A DNA stretch of 64,000 nt from Halomonas sp. 1513 (GTDB lineage Bacteria > Pseudomonadota > Gammaproteobacteria > Pseudomonadales > Halomonadaceae), in assembly GCA_001971685.1 (NCBI GenBank), contig CP019326.1, positions 2,046,001 through 2,110,000 of the forward strand, in the 5' to 3' direction. Of the stretch, positions 1 to 10,984 are shown one piece after another (the stretch's first letter is position 1; every line of letters begins with the position of its first letter). The position numbers and the translations under genes are program-made. The notes under the pieces were generated by a model. The model was not told where the DNA came from and made no database searches. It worked only from the letters and a program-made list of their open reading frames with translations.

Positions 1-1515
<1,515 letters not shown>

Positions 1516-1545
1516 TATACTTCGCAGTTGGCGAATTTGCGTCAC

Positions 1546-1574
1546 ATGATAACAAGCACTTATACATAAATCAA
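1546..1574 (-). promoter_or_regulatory. Predicted sigma-70-like promoter of ectA
   Basis: Reading the minus strand, TTGATT (1574-1569) is followed after exactly 17 nt by TATCAT (1551-1546). This is a 4/6 match to the -35 and a 5/6 match to the -10 consensus. It would give a leader of roughly 25 nt before the ATG at 1515. Halomonad ectA promoters are known to include both a vegetative and a sigma-S type start; I cannot separate those from sequence alone. Confidence 0.6.
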
Positions 1575-1710
1575 AGAGCCCCTTATCATGTGGCGCGTAA
1601 TCCATAACCCTGAATTATGTTCGCGCCCCGGCGCAACCGCCTCGGCCCGGGCCACTCGCTCAGTTTAGCCCAGATCGGGCGCGGTAGTGGATCGCGGTGT
1701 GCCCAGACGA

Positions 1711-1739
1711 CAAGAGGCCGCCCCGAAGGCGGCCTCTTG
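1711..1739 (-). terminator. Hairpin terminator downstream of gor
   Basis: A perfect 12-bp inverted repeat (CAAGAGGCCGCC / GGCGGCCTCTTG) encloses a 5-nt loop. It lies about 30 nt past the gor stop codon and between gor and the ectA promoter, so it should separate the two minus-strand units. There is no long U tract, only a T-containing stretch after the stem. Confidence 0.75.
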
Positions 1740-1767
1740 CGTAGTGACGCGGTGGTACGGCGCCGCG

Positions 1768-3129
1768 TCAGCGCCGCGTCACGCTGCGCATGGTGACGAA
1801 CTCCTCGGCGCCGGTGGGATGGATGCCCACGGTGGCGTCGAAATCCGCCTTGCTGAGGCCGGCACGCACCGCGATGGCGATGCCCTGAATGACCTCGCCG
1901 GCCTCCTCGCCGACCATGTGCGCTCCCACGACCTTGTCACTGCTGTCGTCGACGATCAGCTTCATCAGGCAGCGCTCGTCGCTGCCCGACAGCGTGTGCT
2001 TCATCGGCCGGAAATCGGCGCAGTAGACGCGTACCTCGCCGCACCGCTCACGGGCCGCCTCCTCGGAGAGCCCTACGGTACCGATATTGGGATGACAGAA
2101 CACCGCGGTGGCGATGTTGTGATAATCGAGCGGCCGCGGCGGCGCATCGCCGAAGTGGTGCTGGACCATGTGCATGGCCTCGGCCAAGGCCACCGGGGTC
2201 AGCTCGGGGCCGCCGGTGACGTCGCCCAGCGCCAGGATCGACGGCACTGAGGTCTCGTAGCGCTCGTTGACCTTGATGGTGCCATCTTCGTTGAGCGCGA
2301 CATCCAGCTGGTCGAGGCCCAGGCCCTGCAGGTGCGGCTTGCGGCCGGTGGCGGCAAGCACGGCGTCGACCTCGAGGGTCTCGCCGCTGGTCAGGGTGAC
2401 CCGATAGGCGCTCCCCGCCGGGTCGATGCGCTCGATATTGGTCTCGAAGTGCAGCTTGACGCCCTTCTTGGCCATTTCATCACGGGTGAATTCGCGCACC
2501 TCGCGATCGAAGCCGCGCAGGAACAGCTCGCCGCGGTAGACGAGATGCGCCTCGCTGCCCAGGCCGTTGAAGATACTCGCGAACTCCACCGCGATATAGC
2601 CACCGCCGAGGACCAGGAAGCGCTCGGGAAAGCTATCGAGATCGAACACCCGGTTGGAGTCGACGACGTGCTCGTTTCCGGGGAAGTCCGGCACCCAGGG
2701 CCAGCCGCCCACGGCGACCAGAATCTTCTCGGCACTCACGGTTTCACCGCCGACCTCGACGTGATGCCCGTCGAGCACCTTGGCGCGGGCGTTGATCAGG
2801 GTCACGTCAGCGCCCTCGAGCAGGCGCCCATAGATGCCGTTGAGGCGTTTGATCTCGGCTACCTTGTTGTCGCGCAGGGTCGCCCAGTCGAAGCGCGGCG
2901 CCTCGGGCAGGGTCCAGCCGAAACCGACGCTGTCGTCGAAGGCGTCGTGAAAGTGGGCCGCGTAGGAGTAGAGCTTCTTGGGCACGCAGCCGACGTTGAC
3001 ACAGGTACCGCCGAGATAGCGGTCCTCGGCTACGGCGACACGCGCGCCGGTAGCCGCCGCGGTACGCGCGGCGCGAACGCCGCCGGAACCGGCGCCGATG
3101 ACGAAAAGATCGTAGTCGTACTGGGACAC
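1768..3129 (-). CDS. gor: Glutathione-disulfide reductase
   Basis: This cytoplasmic FAD enzyme reduces oxidised glutathione with NADPH. It has about 453 residues, typical of the family. It shows the N-terminal FAD fingerprint VIGAGSGGVRAA, the redox disulfide motif GGTCVNVGCVPKK, the second dinucleotide site LGGGYIAVEFA, LALGDVTGG as second FAD motif and the C-terminal dimer motif GIHPTGAEEFVTMR with the catalytic His. The frame is open far upstream. An AGGAG abuts the ATG at 3135 with no spacing but sits 6 nt before the GTG at 3129, which gives MSQYDYDLFVIG; I prefer that GTG. It is monocistronic and divergent from the carbonic anhydrase gene. Confidence 0.94.
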   Translation of the reverse strand: MSQYDYDLFVIGAGSGGVRAARTAAATGARVAVAEDRYLGGTCVNVGCVPKKLYSYAAHFHDAFDDSVGFGWTLPEAPRFDWATLRDNKVAEIKRLNGIYGRLLEGADVTLINARAKVLDGHHVEVGGETVSAEKILVAVGGWPWVPDFPGNEHVVDSNRVFDLDSFPERFLVLGGGYIAVEFASIFNGLGSEAHLVYRGELFLRGFDREVREFTRDEMAKKGVKLHFETNIERIDPAGSAYRVTLTSGETLEVDAVLAATGRKPHLQGLGLDQLDVALNEDGTIKVNERYETSVPSILALGDVTGGPELTPVALAEAMHMVQHHFGDAPPRPLDYHNIATAVFCHPNIGTVGLSEEAARERCGEVRVYCADFRPMKHTLSGSDERCLMKLIVDDSSDKVVGAHMVGEEAGEVIQGIAIAVRAGLSKADFDATVGIHPTGAEEFVTMRSVTRR

Positions 3130-3279
3130 TGACATCTCCTGAAATACGCTAAAGCATTGAAACGCTGTGCAGATGATACCAGCCCTCGAGCAGCGCCGGG
3201 AGTGGCGATGGCGTTGACCGGCTGCCAGACTCACGGTAAAAGAAGCGCCACCCATGCCACTGCTACAGGTTTTCTCGCC

Positions 3280-3930
3280 ATGAACGAACGCATGCAAGCA
3301 CTGCTCGAGCGCAACCGCGAGTGGGCAGAGCAGATGCGCGAGCAGGATCCCGAGTTCTTTTCGCAGCTATCGCAGCAGCAGAACCCCGACTATCTGTGGA
3401 TCGGTTGCTCCGACAGCCGCGTGCCGGCGAACCAGATCATCGACCTGCCCCCGGGCGAAGTCTTCGTCCACCGCAACGTCGCCAACCTGCTGCACAACAA
3501 CGACATGAACGCCCTGTCGGTGGTGCAGTACGCGGTCGATGTACTCCAGGTCAAGCACATCATGGTGGTCGGCCACTACGGCTGTGGCGGGGTACGTGCC
3601 GCCGTTCAGGGTGGCGAGAACGGCATCGTCGACTTCTGGCTACACTCGGTGCGCGAGCTCTACAGCCGGCATCGCGACCAACTCGCCGAGCTGAGTCTCG
3701 ACGAGCAGGTCGACCGCATGTGCGAGCTCAACGTCAAGGCCCAGGTCGACAACCTGGCGCGCAACAAGATCATTCAGCGCGCCTGGCAGCGCGACCAGCC
3801 GCTGGCCGTGCATGGCTGGGTGTATGGGCTGGGTGACGGCCGGGTTACCGATCTCGACTGCACCGTCGAGGGGCTTGACCAGGTGCCACAGCTCTACCGC
3901 GTCGATCGCCTCGATCCCATCGAGCCATGA
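3280..3930 (+). CDS. can: Beta-class carbonic anhydrase
   Basis: It interconverts CO2 and bicarbonate in the cytoplasm. The 216-residue product matches the E. coli Can type. Zinc ligands are visible at the expected places: C43 and D45 in CSDSRVP, and H99 and C102 in HYGCGG. I chose the ATG giving MNERMQALLERN because upstream in-frame sequence is not protein-like; the ribosome site is weak (acagg about 10 nt upstream). Its stop overlaps the next start by 4 nt (ATGA), so it is probably translationally coupled to pepQ. Confidence 0.95.
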   Translation: MNERMQALLERNREWAEQMREQDPEFFSQLSQQQNPDYLWIGCSDSRVPANQIIDLPPGEVFVHRNVANLLHNNDMNALSVVQYAVDVLQVKHIMVVGHYGCGGVRAAVQGGENGIVDFWLHSVRELYSRHRDQLAELSLDEQVDRMCELNVKAQVDNLARNKIIQRAWQRDQPLAVHGWVYGLGDGRVTDLDCTVEGLDQVPQLYRVDRLDPIEP

Positions 3931-5255
3931 GCGGCGCTGCGATGCACCACCGCGACGCCCTGCACCTGGCCCATCTGGATACGCTACAGCAGGCCTACGC
4001 CGAGCGCCTCGAGGAGGCAGGCGTTGACGCGCTGTGGATCTACAGCGGCGCTCCGCGCCTGCATTACGGAGACGATCAGGCGCCGACCTTTCGCGCCTAC
4101 GGCCACTTCGTGCACTGGGCGCCGCTGCCCGAGCTGAGCCACAGCTGGCTGCTGATCCGTCCTGGTCACCCGCCGCTGCTACAGATCCATGCCCCCGCCG
4201 ATTTCTGGCATCTGCCGGCGCAGCGACCGGAGGCCGCCTGGTGTGAGGCCTTCGAGATACGCCTTTGCGATGACGCCACGCCCCCCGGCTGCGTCGCGAC
4301 GCGACGCGCGGTGATTGGCGACCTCGACGCCGAGCAGGCCCAGGCCATGGGCGCTACGCTCAACCCACCGGCGCTGCTTGACGCCCTCGACCGCGGCCGC
4401 CTGCACAAGACGCCCCACGAGCTGGCCTGCCTGCTGGACGCCAATCGCGCCGCGCTGGCCGGGCATGCCGCCGCCCAGCACGCCTTCGAGGCCGGTGCCG
4501 GCGAACTGGACATCCACCTCGCCTATCTGGCGGCCAGTCGTCAGCGCGAGTCGTCGCTGCCCTACGCCAGTATCGTGGGCCTCAACCAGCACGCCGGCGT
4601 GCTGCACTACCAGCACTATGATCCCAGGACGCCCAGCCAGCGCCATGCCCTGCTGGTGGATGCCGGCCATCGCGAGCTTGGCTACTGCGCCGACATCACC
4701 CGCACCTGGGCAGGCCCTGACGCTCCCGGCCTTTTCGTCTCGCTGCTCGAGGCGATGCAGTCGCTGCAGCGCGAGCTGATTAGCGCCTGTGCACCGGGCG
4801 TGACGTTCGTGGCGCTGCACCAGCACATGCATCATGCGCTGGCGGCGGTGCTCATCGAGCACGGCGTGATTCGCTGTTCCGCCGAGGCGGCGGTCCACGA
4901 TGGGATAACGCGGGCCTTCTGCCCCCACGGCCTGGGCCACTCGCTGGGGCTCCAGGTCCACGACGTGGGCGGCAAGCAGGACGATGGCGGCCAACCGCTT
5001 GCGCCGCCGAGCAGCGACCCTGCCCTGCGCCTGACGCGCACCCTGACGCCGAACATGGTGGTGACCATCGAACCCGGCTGCTACGTGATTCCGATGCTGC
5101 TCGAGCCGCTGCGCGGCGGTCGTCTGGCCCAGCAGATCGAGTGGCCGCTGGTCGAGCAGTTGGCGCCCTGCGGCGGCATTCGCCTCGAGGACAATATCGC
5201 CATCACCGATAGCGGGCAGCGCAATCTGACCCAGCTGGCACACGGCGAACGCTGA
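3927..5255 (+). CDS. pepQ: Xaa-Pro dipeptidase
   Basis: PepQ hydrolyses Xaa-Pro dipeptides and belongs to the M24 'pita-bread' metallopeptidases. The 442-residue protein has an N-terminal creatinase-like domain (about 10-150) and a C-terminal catalytic domain. The five metal ligands can be placed: D245 (VDAG), D256 (ADITRTW), H338 (GLGHSLG), E382 (IEPGCY) and E421 (RLEDN), which match E. coli PepQ closely. It overlaps the carbonic anhydrase stop by 4 nt. M24 dipeptidases of this subtype can also hydrolyse organophosphate esters, which has been reported for marine relatives; that activity is not shown by sequence. Confidence 0.94.
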   Translation: MSGAAMHHRDALHLAHLDTLQQAYAERLEEAGVDALWIYSGAPRLHYGDDQAPTFRAYGHFVHWAPLPELSHSWLLIRPGHPPLLQIHAPADFWHLPAQRPEAAWCEAFEIRLCDDATPPGCVATRRAVIGDLDAEQAQAMGATLNPPALLDALDRGRLHKTPHELACLLDANRAALAGHAAAQHAFEAGAGELDIHLAYLAASRQRESSLPYASIVGLNQHAGVLHYQHYDPRTPSQRHALLVDAGHRELGYCADITRTWAGPDAPGLFVSLLEAMQSLQRELISACAPGVTFVALHQHMHHALAAVLIEHGVIRCSAEAAVHDGITRAFCPHGLGHSLGLQVHDVGGKQDDGGQPLAPPSSDPALRLTRTLTPNMVVTIEPGCYVIPMLLEPLRGGRLAQQIEWPLVEQLAPCGGIRLEDNIAITDSGQRNLTQLAHGER

Positions 5256-5317
5256 TACGGGTTGCGCGGCGGCGACAGCACGATAAGCTTGAAGTACGCC
5301 CATCCATCGAGGCCGGC

Positions 5318-6358
5318 ATGTCACGTACCATCGTTCCCGCCGATTACGCACCACCGCGTGGCCTGAGCAATCGCCATGTTCAGACCCTGCTGCCGCGGAT
5401 ACTGCCGCGGCGCCGGCTGGCGCGGGATACCGAAATACTCAACCTGCCGGACGGTGACTTCGTCGAGCTGGCCTGGCTGCGCCAGGCGCCACCGCGCGAC
5501 GATGCACCGCTGTTCATTCTCTTCCACGGCCTCGAGGGCTCGCTGGACTCCCCGTATGCCGGCGAGTTGCTGTGGAGTGCCCAGCAGGCCGGCTGGCGCG
5601 CGGTGATGATGCACTTTCGCGGTTGCGGCCAGGCGCCCAATCGCCTGGCGCGGGCCTACCACAGCGGCGATACCGCCGACGCCTACTGGGTGATCGGCCA
5701 GCTCGCCCAGCGCTACCCCCACGCCATCAAGGTCGCCGCCGGGGTGTCGCTGGGGGCCAACATGCTGGTCAAGCTGGTGGCGGAACAGGGCGGCGATGGA
5801 CTCGATCTGGCCGGTGCCATCGCCATCTGCGCGCCCCTCGACCTGGCCGCCAGTGCCGATGCCTTGAACACCGGCTTCGCCCGGGTCTACCAGCGCCATC
5901 TGCTGCGCTCGCTGAAGCGCAAGGTGATGGCCAAGATGGCCCAGGGGCCCATGCCGATCGCACTGTCACCGCACCAGCTCAAGGAGCTCGACAGCTTCTG
6001 GGCCTACGACAACGAGGTCACCGCACCGCTGCACGGTTTCAGCTCGGCCAGCGATTACTATCGGCGCGCCTCGGCGGGTCGCCTGCTCGGCGATATCGAG
6101 CTGCCGACGCTGATCCTGCACGCCGCCGACGACCCCTTCATGCCCGGCGACCTGTTCGACCGCCTGCCGACACCCTCGGACTCGGTGCGCGTGGAGATCG
6201 CCCGCCACGGCGGCCACGTGGGCTTTCTCGAATACCGCCGCGGCGGGCTGCGTTCATGGCTGGGTCGGCGCGTCGCCGAGCAGCTCAACGACTGGTCGGC
6301 GCTGGGCAGCGCCGCCAGCGGGCAGCCGATCCCCTCGGCTAGCCGATCGGACAGCTGA
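5318..6358 (+). CDS. YheT-family alpha/beta hydrolase
   Basis: This is a predicted cytoplasmic serine hydrolase of the YheT/ABHD1 family; the natural substrate is unknown (some relatives act on esters or lipids). The 346-residue protein has the oxyanion segment LFHGLEGS, the nucleophile elbow GVSLGAN with the Ser, an acid in ADDPF and a C-terminal His in HGGHVGF. A gagg sits about 6 nt before the ATG. Its last 20 nt overlap the 3' end of msrA on the opposite strand. Start and family are secure; function is not. Confidence 0.88.
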   Translation: MSRTIVPADYAPPRGLSNRHVQTLLPRILPRRRLARDTEILNLPDGDFVELAWLRQAPPRDDAPLFILFHGLEGSLDSPYAGELLWSAQQAGWRAVMMHFRGCGQAPNRLARAYHSGDTADAYWVIGQLAQRYPHAIKVAAGVSLGANMLVKLVAEQGGDGLDLAGAIAICAPLDLAASADALNTGFARVYQRHLLRSLKRKVMAKMAQGPMPIALSPHQLKELDSFWAYDNEVTAPLHGFSSASDYYRRASAGRLLGDIELPTLILHAADDPFMPGDLFDRLPTPSDSVRVEIARHGGHVGFLEYRRGGLRSWLGRRVAEQLNDWSALGSAASGQPIPSASRSDS

Positions 6359-6974
6359 CGCCGGTGCCCTTCAGTCCGCAGTAGCCGTTGGGGTTCTTGG
6401 CCAGGTACTGCTGATGGTACTCCTCGGCCAGGTAAAACGCCTCGAGGGGGGCGATCTCGGTGGTGATGGCGCCCCGCCCAGCGCCTTGCAGCGCTTTTTG
6501 ATAGGCGTCGCGACTGCCTTCGGCGGCCTCGAGCTGCGCCTCGTTGGTGGTGTAGATCGCCGAACGATACTGGCTGCCGCGGTCGTTGCCCTGGCGCATG
6601 CCCTGGGTCGGGTCATGGGCCTCCCAGAACACCTGCAGCAGCGTCGTGAACGGCATTCGGGCGGGGTCGTAGACCACCCGCACCACTTCGGTGTGGCCGG
6701 TCAGCCCGCTGCAGGTCTCCTCATAGGTCGGGTTGGGCGTATAGCCGCCGGCGTAACCCACTGCCGTGACGTACACCCCGGGAAGCTCCCAGAACAGCCG
6801 CTCGGCACCCCAGAAGCAGCCCAACCCCAACACCACCTGCTCATGGCCGTCGGGAAACGGCGGCAGCATGCTGGCGCCGTTGACTAGATGCCGGCCGCTC
6901 ACGCGCAGCGCTGTGTCGCGCCCCGGCAGTGCGCGTTCGGGCTCCACCATGCCTGCCTTGTCACCCAATAGCAT
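6339..6974 (-). CDS. msrA: Peptide-methionine (S)-S-oxide reductase MsrA
   Basis: MsrA repairs the S epimer of methionine sulfoxide in proteins, using thioredoxin-type reductants. The 211-residue protein carries the catalytic motif GLGCFWGAE with the nucleophilic Cys, then [14 protein letters not shown] and [11 protein letters not shown] Cys near the C-terminus (TGVSCPIG) and one in NGYCGLKG could be resolving cysteines. A clear aaggag lies 7 nt before the ATG. It follows tamB by 27 nt on the same strand and so may be cotranscribed, and it overlaps the yheT-like gene tail-to-tail by 20 nt. Confidence 0.95.
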   Translation of the reverse strand: MLLGDKAGMVEPERALPGRDTALRVSGRHLVNGASMLPPFPDGHEQVVLGLGCFWGAERLFWELPGVYVTAVGYAGGYTPNPTYEETCSGLTGHTEVVRVVYDPARMPFTTLLQVFWEAHDPTQGMRQGNDRGSQYRSAIYTTNEAQLEAAEGSRDAYQKALQGAGRGAITTEIAPLEAFYLAEEYHQQYLAKNPNGYCGLKGTGVSCPIG

Positions 6975-7001
6975 ACCGCTCTCCTTTATCCTCTTGGCGC
7001 C

Positions 7002-10000
7002 TTAGCGCGCCTCTTCGGCACGTCCCAGGCTGAAGCTGTAGACCAGGTCAACGGCCTGGGCTGCTCCTGAGACAGCCTGCAGATACAGATTACGCCACAG
7101 CGTGTAGCGCAGCGTCAGCTCGGCAATCGGCGAGAAGATCCCGACCCCATAGCTGACGCGCAGATCGTCGGTCAGCTGCCCGCTGACCACCACCTGACTC
7201 TCGTCGCCGGTGCCGGCGGTCTCGAGCGCCAGGTCGTCGACGCCGAAGGCCTGACCGATCTGCCCCACGGCACCGCCGGTCTGTGACAGCGACAGGCCGA
7301 TCAGCGCCGAGGCCAGGGCGCCGTCGGCGTCGCCCTCGCCAGGCGCCCGGCCGCGCAGCAGATAGGAGAGCGCGCGGCCCTCGTCCATCGATGGCTCCGA
7401 GAAGACCTGCAGGTCGGGGGCTTCAGCGGCGCCGGTCACCCGCAGCCCGGCGATCACGTCGTCTTCGGTGACGTTGGGATTGCGAATCGCCTCGAAGTCG
7501 AGCAGCGGTTGATCGGCGGGGCCGCTGAACAGCAGCTGCCCACGGCGAATCAACAGATCCTGTCCAAAGGCGCGGAAGCGGCCATCGACCAGGTTGACCT
7601 CGCCGAACAGTTGCACCGGCCCGGTCTGCTGGCGCACCTGCAGGTTGCCGCGCAGCCCACTCTCCAGTCCATAGGCCTCGAGCTGCATGTCGGGGCCCAG
7701 TGCCAGGTCGATCTGGACGTCGAGCTGAATCCCGGCCTCCGCCAGTGCCTGGGAGGTGGCTTCGTCGGCGCCCTCTTCGGCGCGTTCGGCGGCCCGCTCC
7801 GCTTCACGCTCGGCGCGGCGTTCGTCGCGCTCGCTGATGATCACTTCATCGCTGCTGGGGGTGATCGCCGAGGCCGGCATCTGGCCGATCTCGAGACGCG
7901 CCCAGGGCACATCGACCTGGCCGCGTACTTCGAGCCGCTCGGGGTCGGCCTCGATCGACAGGTTGGGTGCGATGCGCAGACGGCCGATATCGGGCAGCTC
8001 GGCGAGCAGCGGATCACGGCGACCGTCGAGGGTGATCGCCGCCTGCCAGGCATCGGCGGTGGGCCAACTGGCGCTGCCGTCGATGGTCAACTGGCCCTGC
8101 TCGGCGGCGATCAGGCCGCGGATATCGGCGCGGTCCCCGGCCAGCAGGATCTCCAGATTGCCGTCGCGCACCTCCACCGGCACGTCGCCGCCGCGTGCTT
8201 CCAGGCCGCTGAGACGGATATCGCCATCCAGGCTGGGCGAGGCCAGGCTGCCGCCGATGGCCACATCACCGCTCAACGTGCCTTCCAGGGTCTGCATATC
8301 CGCCACCAGCGCCTGGTAGGGCGCCAGGCGGATGTCATCAAGTACCAGGCGGCCGCTGAGCGGGCCCTGGTTGACCGGGTCATCGATATCGACGCTGAGG
8401 CGTATATCGCCGGCATCGGCCAGCGAGATGCCCAGCTCGGCCTCGGCGCGCGCCTGGCTGGCATCGATATCTAGGCGAAGTCGCGAGGCCGGCAGCTCCC
8501 AGGGCTGGCCGAAGGCATCCAGGCCGCTGAGTGCCAGGTCGCTGCCAAGGCCCAGGGCGAGTGACCAGCGGCTGCCGCCCGCCGCCCATTCGGCGCGCAG
8601 GTCGGCCTGGGTCTCGCCGTCCACCGACCAGCCCTCGGGCATGAACTCCTCGAGCAGCGACATGGGTAGATCGCTTATCGCCAGCGCCGCACTGCCCTGC
8701 TCGCCGCTGGCGCGCAGGGTATCGGTCACGCACAGGCGTCCGCCGCGGTCGTAGACCAGGCAGAAAGGCTGCACCTGCACGCTGCCGGCGTCGAGGTTGG
8801 CGGCCAGCTCGATGGGCTGGTCGAGCCGCACGTCGCCGTGCTCGCTGTCGACCTCGAGCGGCGACAGGCTCGCCCGGTAGCGATCGCGGGCCTGGTTCAT
8901 GCTGCCGTCGAGGGCCAGCGCCGCCCGCGATAGCGGCATGCCGGGGCCGGCAAGGGCCTCGAGTTCGAGGCGATGGGCGGACAGTCGACCGTCGAGGCCG
9001 AGGCTGACGCTGGAGAAGCGCTGGCCGCCGGCGTTGAGCTGCTCGATCTCGAGTGCCGCGTCGAGGCTCGGGTCGTCGAGGCCGCTGACCCGCGCGCTCA
9101 GCGTCAGCTGTTCGAGACGGTTGTCGGCGGCGGAGAGCGAATCGCCGACCAGCTCGAGGCGCAGCTGCGGCGCCTCGAGGGTGCCAGCGACGTCGAAATC
9201 GCCCTGCAGGCTGCCGCCCAGTTCCTGTGACAGCGCGGCGAGGTCGGGCGCACGCAGGCTGCCGCTCAGGTCGAGGCGCTCGGCGACGCGGCCGCGGGCG
9301 GTGAGACGATTGTCCGCCTGGCGCAGATCGAGGTTGGCAATGTCCCACTGCATCTCGCTGTTGCCACTCAGCTCGGCGTCCAGGGCCAGCGGCAGGTCCT
9401 GCAGCTCGCCGCGGATGCTCAGTGCGGGGACGTCCAGCGCCCAGCCTTCGGGTGACTGGGCGAAGCCCAGCCGGGCATTGCCGCTGAGCCGGCCCTGAAC
9501 CGCATCGGTGAAGGCGCCGGGGTCGAGATTGTTGAGCTGCAGTCGGGTGCTGACGTCTACCCCGTCGGACCAGCGCACCTCACCGTGGCTGATCAGCGAG
9601 CCGGCCTGCTGCACGGTGACCGATAGCGGCGTCCAGTTGAAGTGCTCGAGGTCGCCATTGCCGTTCAATGCCAGGCGCGTGGCGGGCAGCTCGGGGCCCT
9701 CGGCATTGACCGACAGCGCGGCCTGATACTCGAGCAGGCTACCCTCGAGGCGCAGCACCAGGTCGTTGAGGGCATAGGGCGGTTCGGCGTCCTCGTCACG
9801 CATCGCCGCCAACGGCCACTCGAGTCGCTCGGCGCGGGCAGTGACGCGCATCGGCAGCGTGGGATCGAGGACGTCGAGGCGAGCCGTGATCTGGCTAGCG
9901 AGCTGGCCGCGAGTGGTCAGTTGGGCGTCGAGTACGGCGAGGCTGCCGGCTAGCGTAAGGCTGAACCGCTCGCCGGCCAGTTCGGGCATTATCTCCGGGA

Positions 10001-10982
10001 GAAAGAGTTCGCCGTCGAGTTGCGCCTCGAGCGGATAGTCGTCGCGCAGCGTGACGCTGGCGGCCAGCGACAGGTCCGCGTCGGCGGTAGCCAGCTCGAG
10101 ACTCGTCACATCGACCTGCTGGCCCGTGGCGCTGATCGCCAGCGCCAGGCGCTCGACGCGATATTCGACGGGGCCTTGGAGCTCACTGTCGAGGATCTCC
10201 AGGGATGGCACGCTGACGTTGAGCGGCAGCGAGATCTCCGGCAGCGCGATACGCTCGCGCTCCTCCAGCGGCAGGCTGGCCAGCCCCTCCAGCTCGGCCG
10301 CGGCTTGCGCGGGGAGCGGCGACTGGGCGGCGATGGCGGCATCGATGGCCGCGGCCTCGATACGCGGCGTGGCGTCGTCCTCGGGGGGCAGTGCCAGCCT
10401 GGCCCCCGGCGTCAGCGGCAGCATGACGCGCAGGCCGTGCAGCTGGGTGGCATGCAGCTCGAGGTCGCTGCCGGTGGCAGTGGCGCCGCTGGTAAAACGC
10501 TCCCAGTGCAGACGGGTGCCGTCGCCGAGCTGGATATCGATATCCTCGAGGGACAGCGATCGGAGCTCGATGGGGAACGGCAGGGAGATCGGCCCGCTAT
10601 CGTCGGCCGTCTCCGCGGCCGGCACCGGGTCATCGGTAGCCGGATCGCCAGCCGCCAGCCGCACGCTCAGCCCGCGTACCGCCAGGCGTTCGATGCACAG
10701 TCGGCCGCTGAGCAGGCAGTCATCGGCCCAGGCCAGTTCGAACTCCGCCAGGCTGACGCTGGCGGGCCCGGCGTCGAGCCGTAGCCCGTCGAGTTGCAGG
10801 CGATCGAGCGGTGCGCCCTGCGCCGATTCATAGCTGTACCAGCCGCGCTGCTGTCCCTGTTCCAGCAATATTCCGGTGCCCCACGGCGACAGCGCAAGGC
10901 CGAGCGCGAAAATCACCAGTCCCATCAGCCATAGCGGCAGCCAAAGTGCGGCGCGTACCAGCGCCCAGATCAGTCGTGTAAT
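7002..10982 (-). CDS. tamB: Translocation and assembly module inner-membrane subunit TamB
   Basis: TamB bridges inner and outer membranes with TamA, and AsmA-like TamB proteins are implicated in outer-membrane protein assembly and phospholipid transport. The protein (about 1,326 residues from the start given) has an N-terminal membrane anchor, a very long beta-rich repetitive body, a charged Glu/Arg-rich stretch (around 'ERRAEREAERAAERAEE') and the conserved C-terminal DUF490 domain ending in LRYTLWRNLYLQAVSG. The first ATG is at 10925, with no ribosome site, and it cuts the anchor in half. An in-frame ATT at 10982 has GGAG 8 nt upstream, follows the tamA stop by 2 nt and restores a full anchor starting with residues like ITRLIWALVRAALWLP. 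I chose ATT tentatively. Confidence 0.9.
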   Translation of the reverse strand: MTRLIWALVRAALWLPLWLMGLVIFALGLALSPWGTGILLEQGQQRGWYSYESAQGAPLDRLQLDGLRLDAGPASVSLAEFELAWADDCLLSGRLCIERLAVRGLSVRLAAGDPATDDPVPAAETADDSGPISLPFPIELRSLSLEDIDIQLGDGTRLHWERFTSGATATGSDLELHATQLHGLRVMLPLTPGARLALPPEDDATPRIEAAAIDAAIAAQSPLPAQAAAELEGLASLPLEERERIALPEISLPLNVSVPSLEILDSELQGPVEYRVERLALAISATGQQVDVTSLELATADADLSLAASVTLRDDYPLEAQLDGELFLPEIMPELAGERFSLTLAGSLAVLDAQLTTRGQLASQITARLDVLDPTLPMRVTARAERLEWPLAAMRDEDAEPPYALNDLVLRLEGSLLEYQAALSVNAEGPELPATRLALNGNGDLEHFNWTPLSVTVQQAGSLISHGEVRWSDGVDVSTRLQLNNLDPGAFTDAVQGRLSGNARLGFAQSPEGWALDVPALSIRGELQDLPLALDAELSGNSEMQWDIANLDLRQADNRLTARGRVAERLDLSGSLRAPDLAALSQELGGSLQGDFDVAGTLEAPQLRLELVGDSLSAADNRLEQLTLSARVSGLDDPSLDAALEIEQLNAGGQRFSSVSLGLDGRLSAHRLELEALAGPGMPLSRAALALDGSMNQARDRYRASLSPLEVDSEHGDVRLDQPIELAANLDAGSVQVQPFCLVYDRGGRLCVTDTLRASGEQGSAALAISDLPMSLLEEFMPEGWSVDGETQADLRAEWAAGGSRWSLALGLGSDLALSGLDAFGQPWELPASRLRLDIDASQARAEAELGISLADAGDIRLSVDIDDPVNQGPLSGRLVLDDIRLAPYQALVADMQTLEGTLSGDVAIGGSLASPSLDGDIRLSGLEARGGDVPVEVRDGNLEILLAGDRADIRGLIAAEQGQLTIDGSASWPTADAWQAAITLDGRRDPLLAELPDIGRLRIAPNLSIEADPERLEVRGQVDVPWARLEIGQMPASAITPSSDEVIISERDERRAEREAERAAERAEEGADEATSQALAEAGIQLDVQIDLALGPDMQLEAYGLESGLRGNLQVRQQTGPVQLFGEVNLVDGRFRAFGQDLLIRRGQLLFSGPADQPLLDFEAIRNPNVTEDDVIAGLRVTGAAEAPDLQVFSEPSMDEGRALSYLLRGRAPGEGDADGALASALIGLSLSQTGGAVGQIGQAFGVDDLALETAGTGDESQVVVSGQLTDDLRVSYGVGIFSPIAELTLRYTLWRNLYLQAVSGAAQAVDLVYSFSLGRAEEAR

Positions 10983-10984
10983 GG

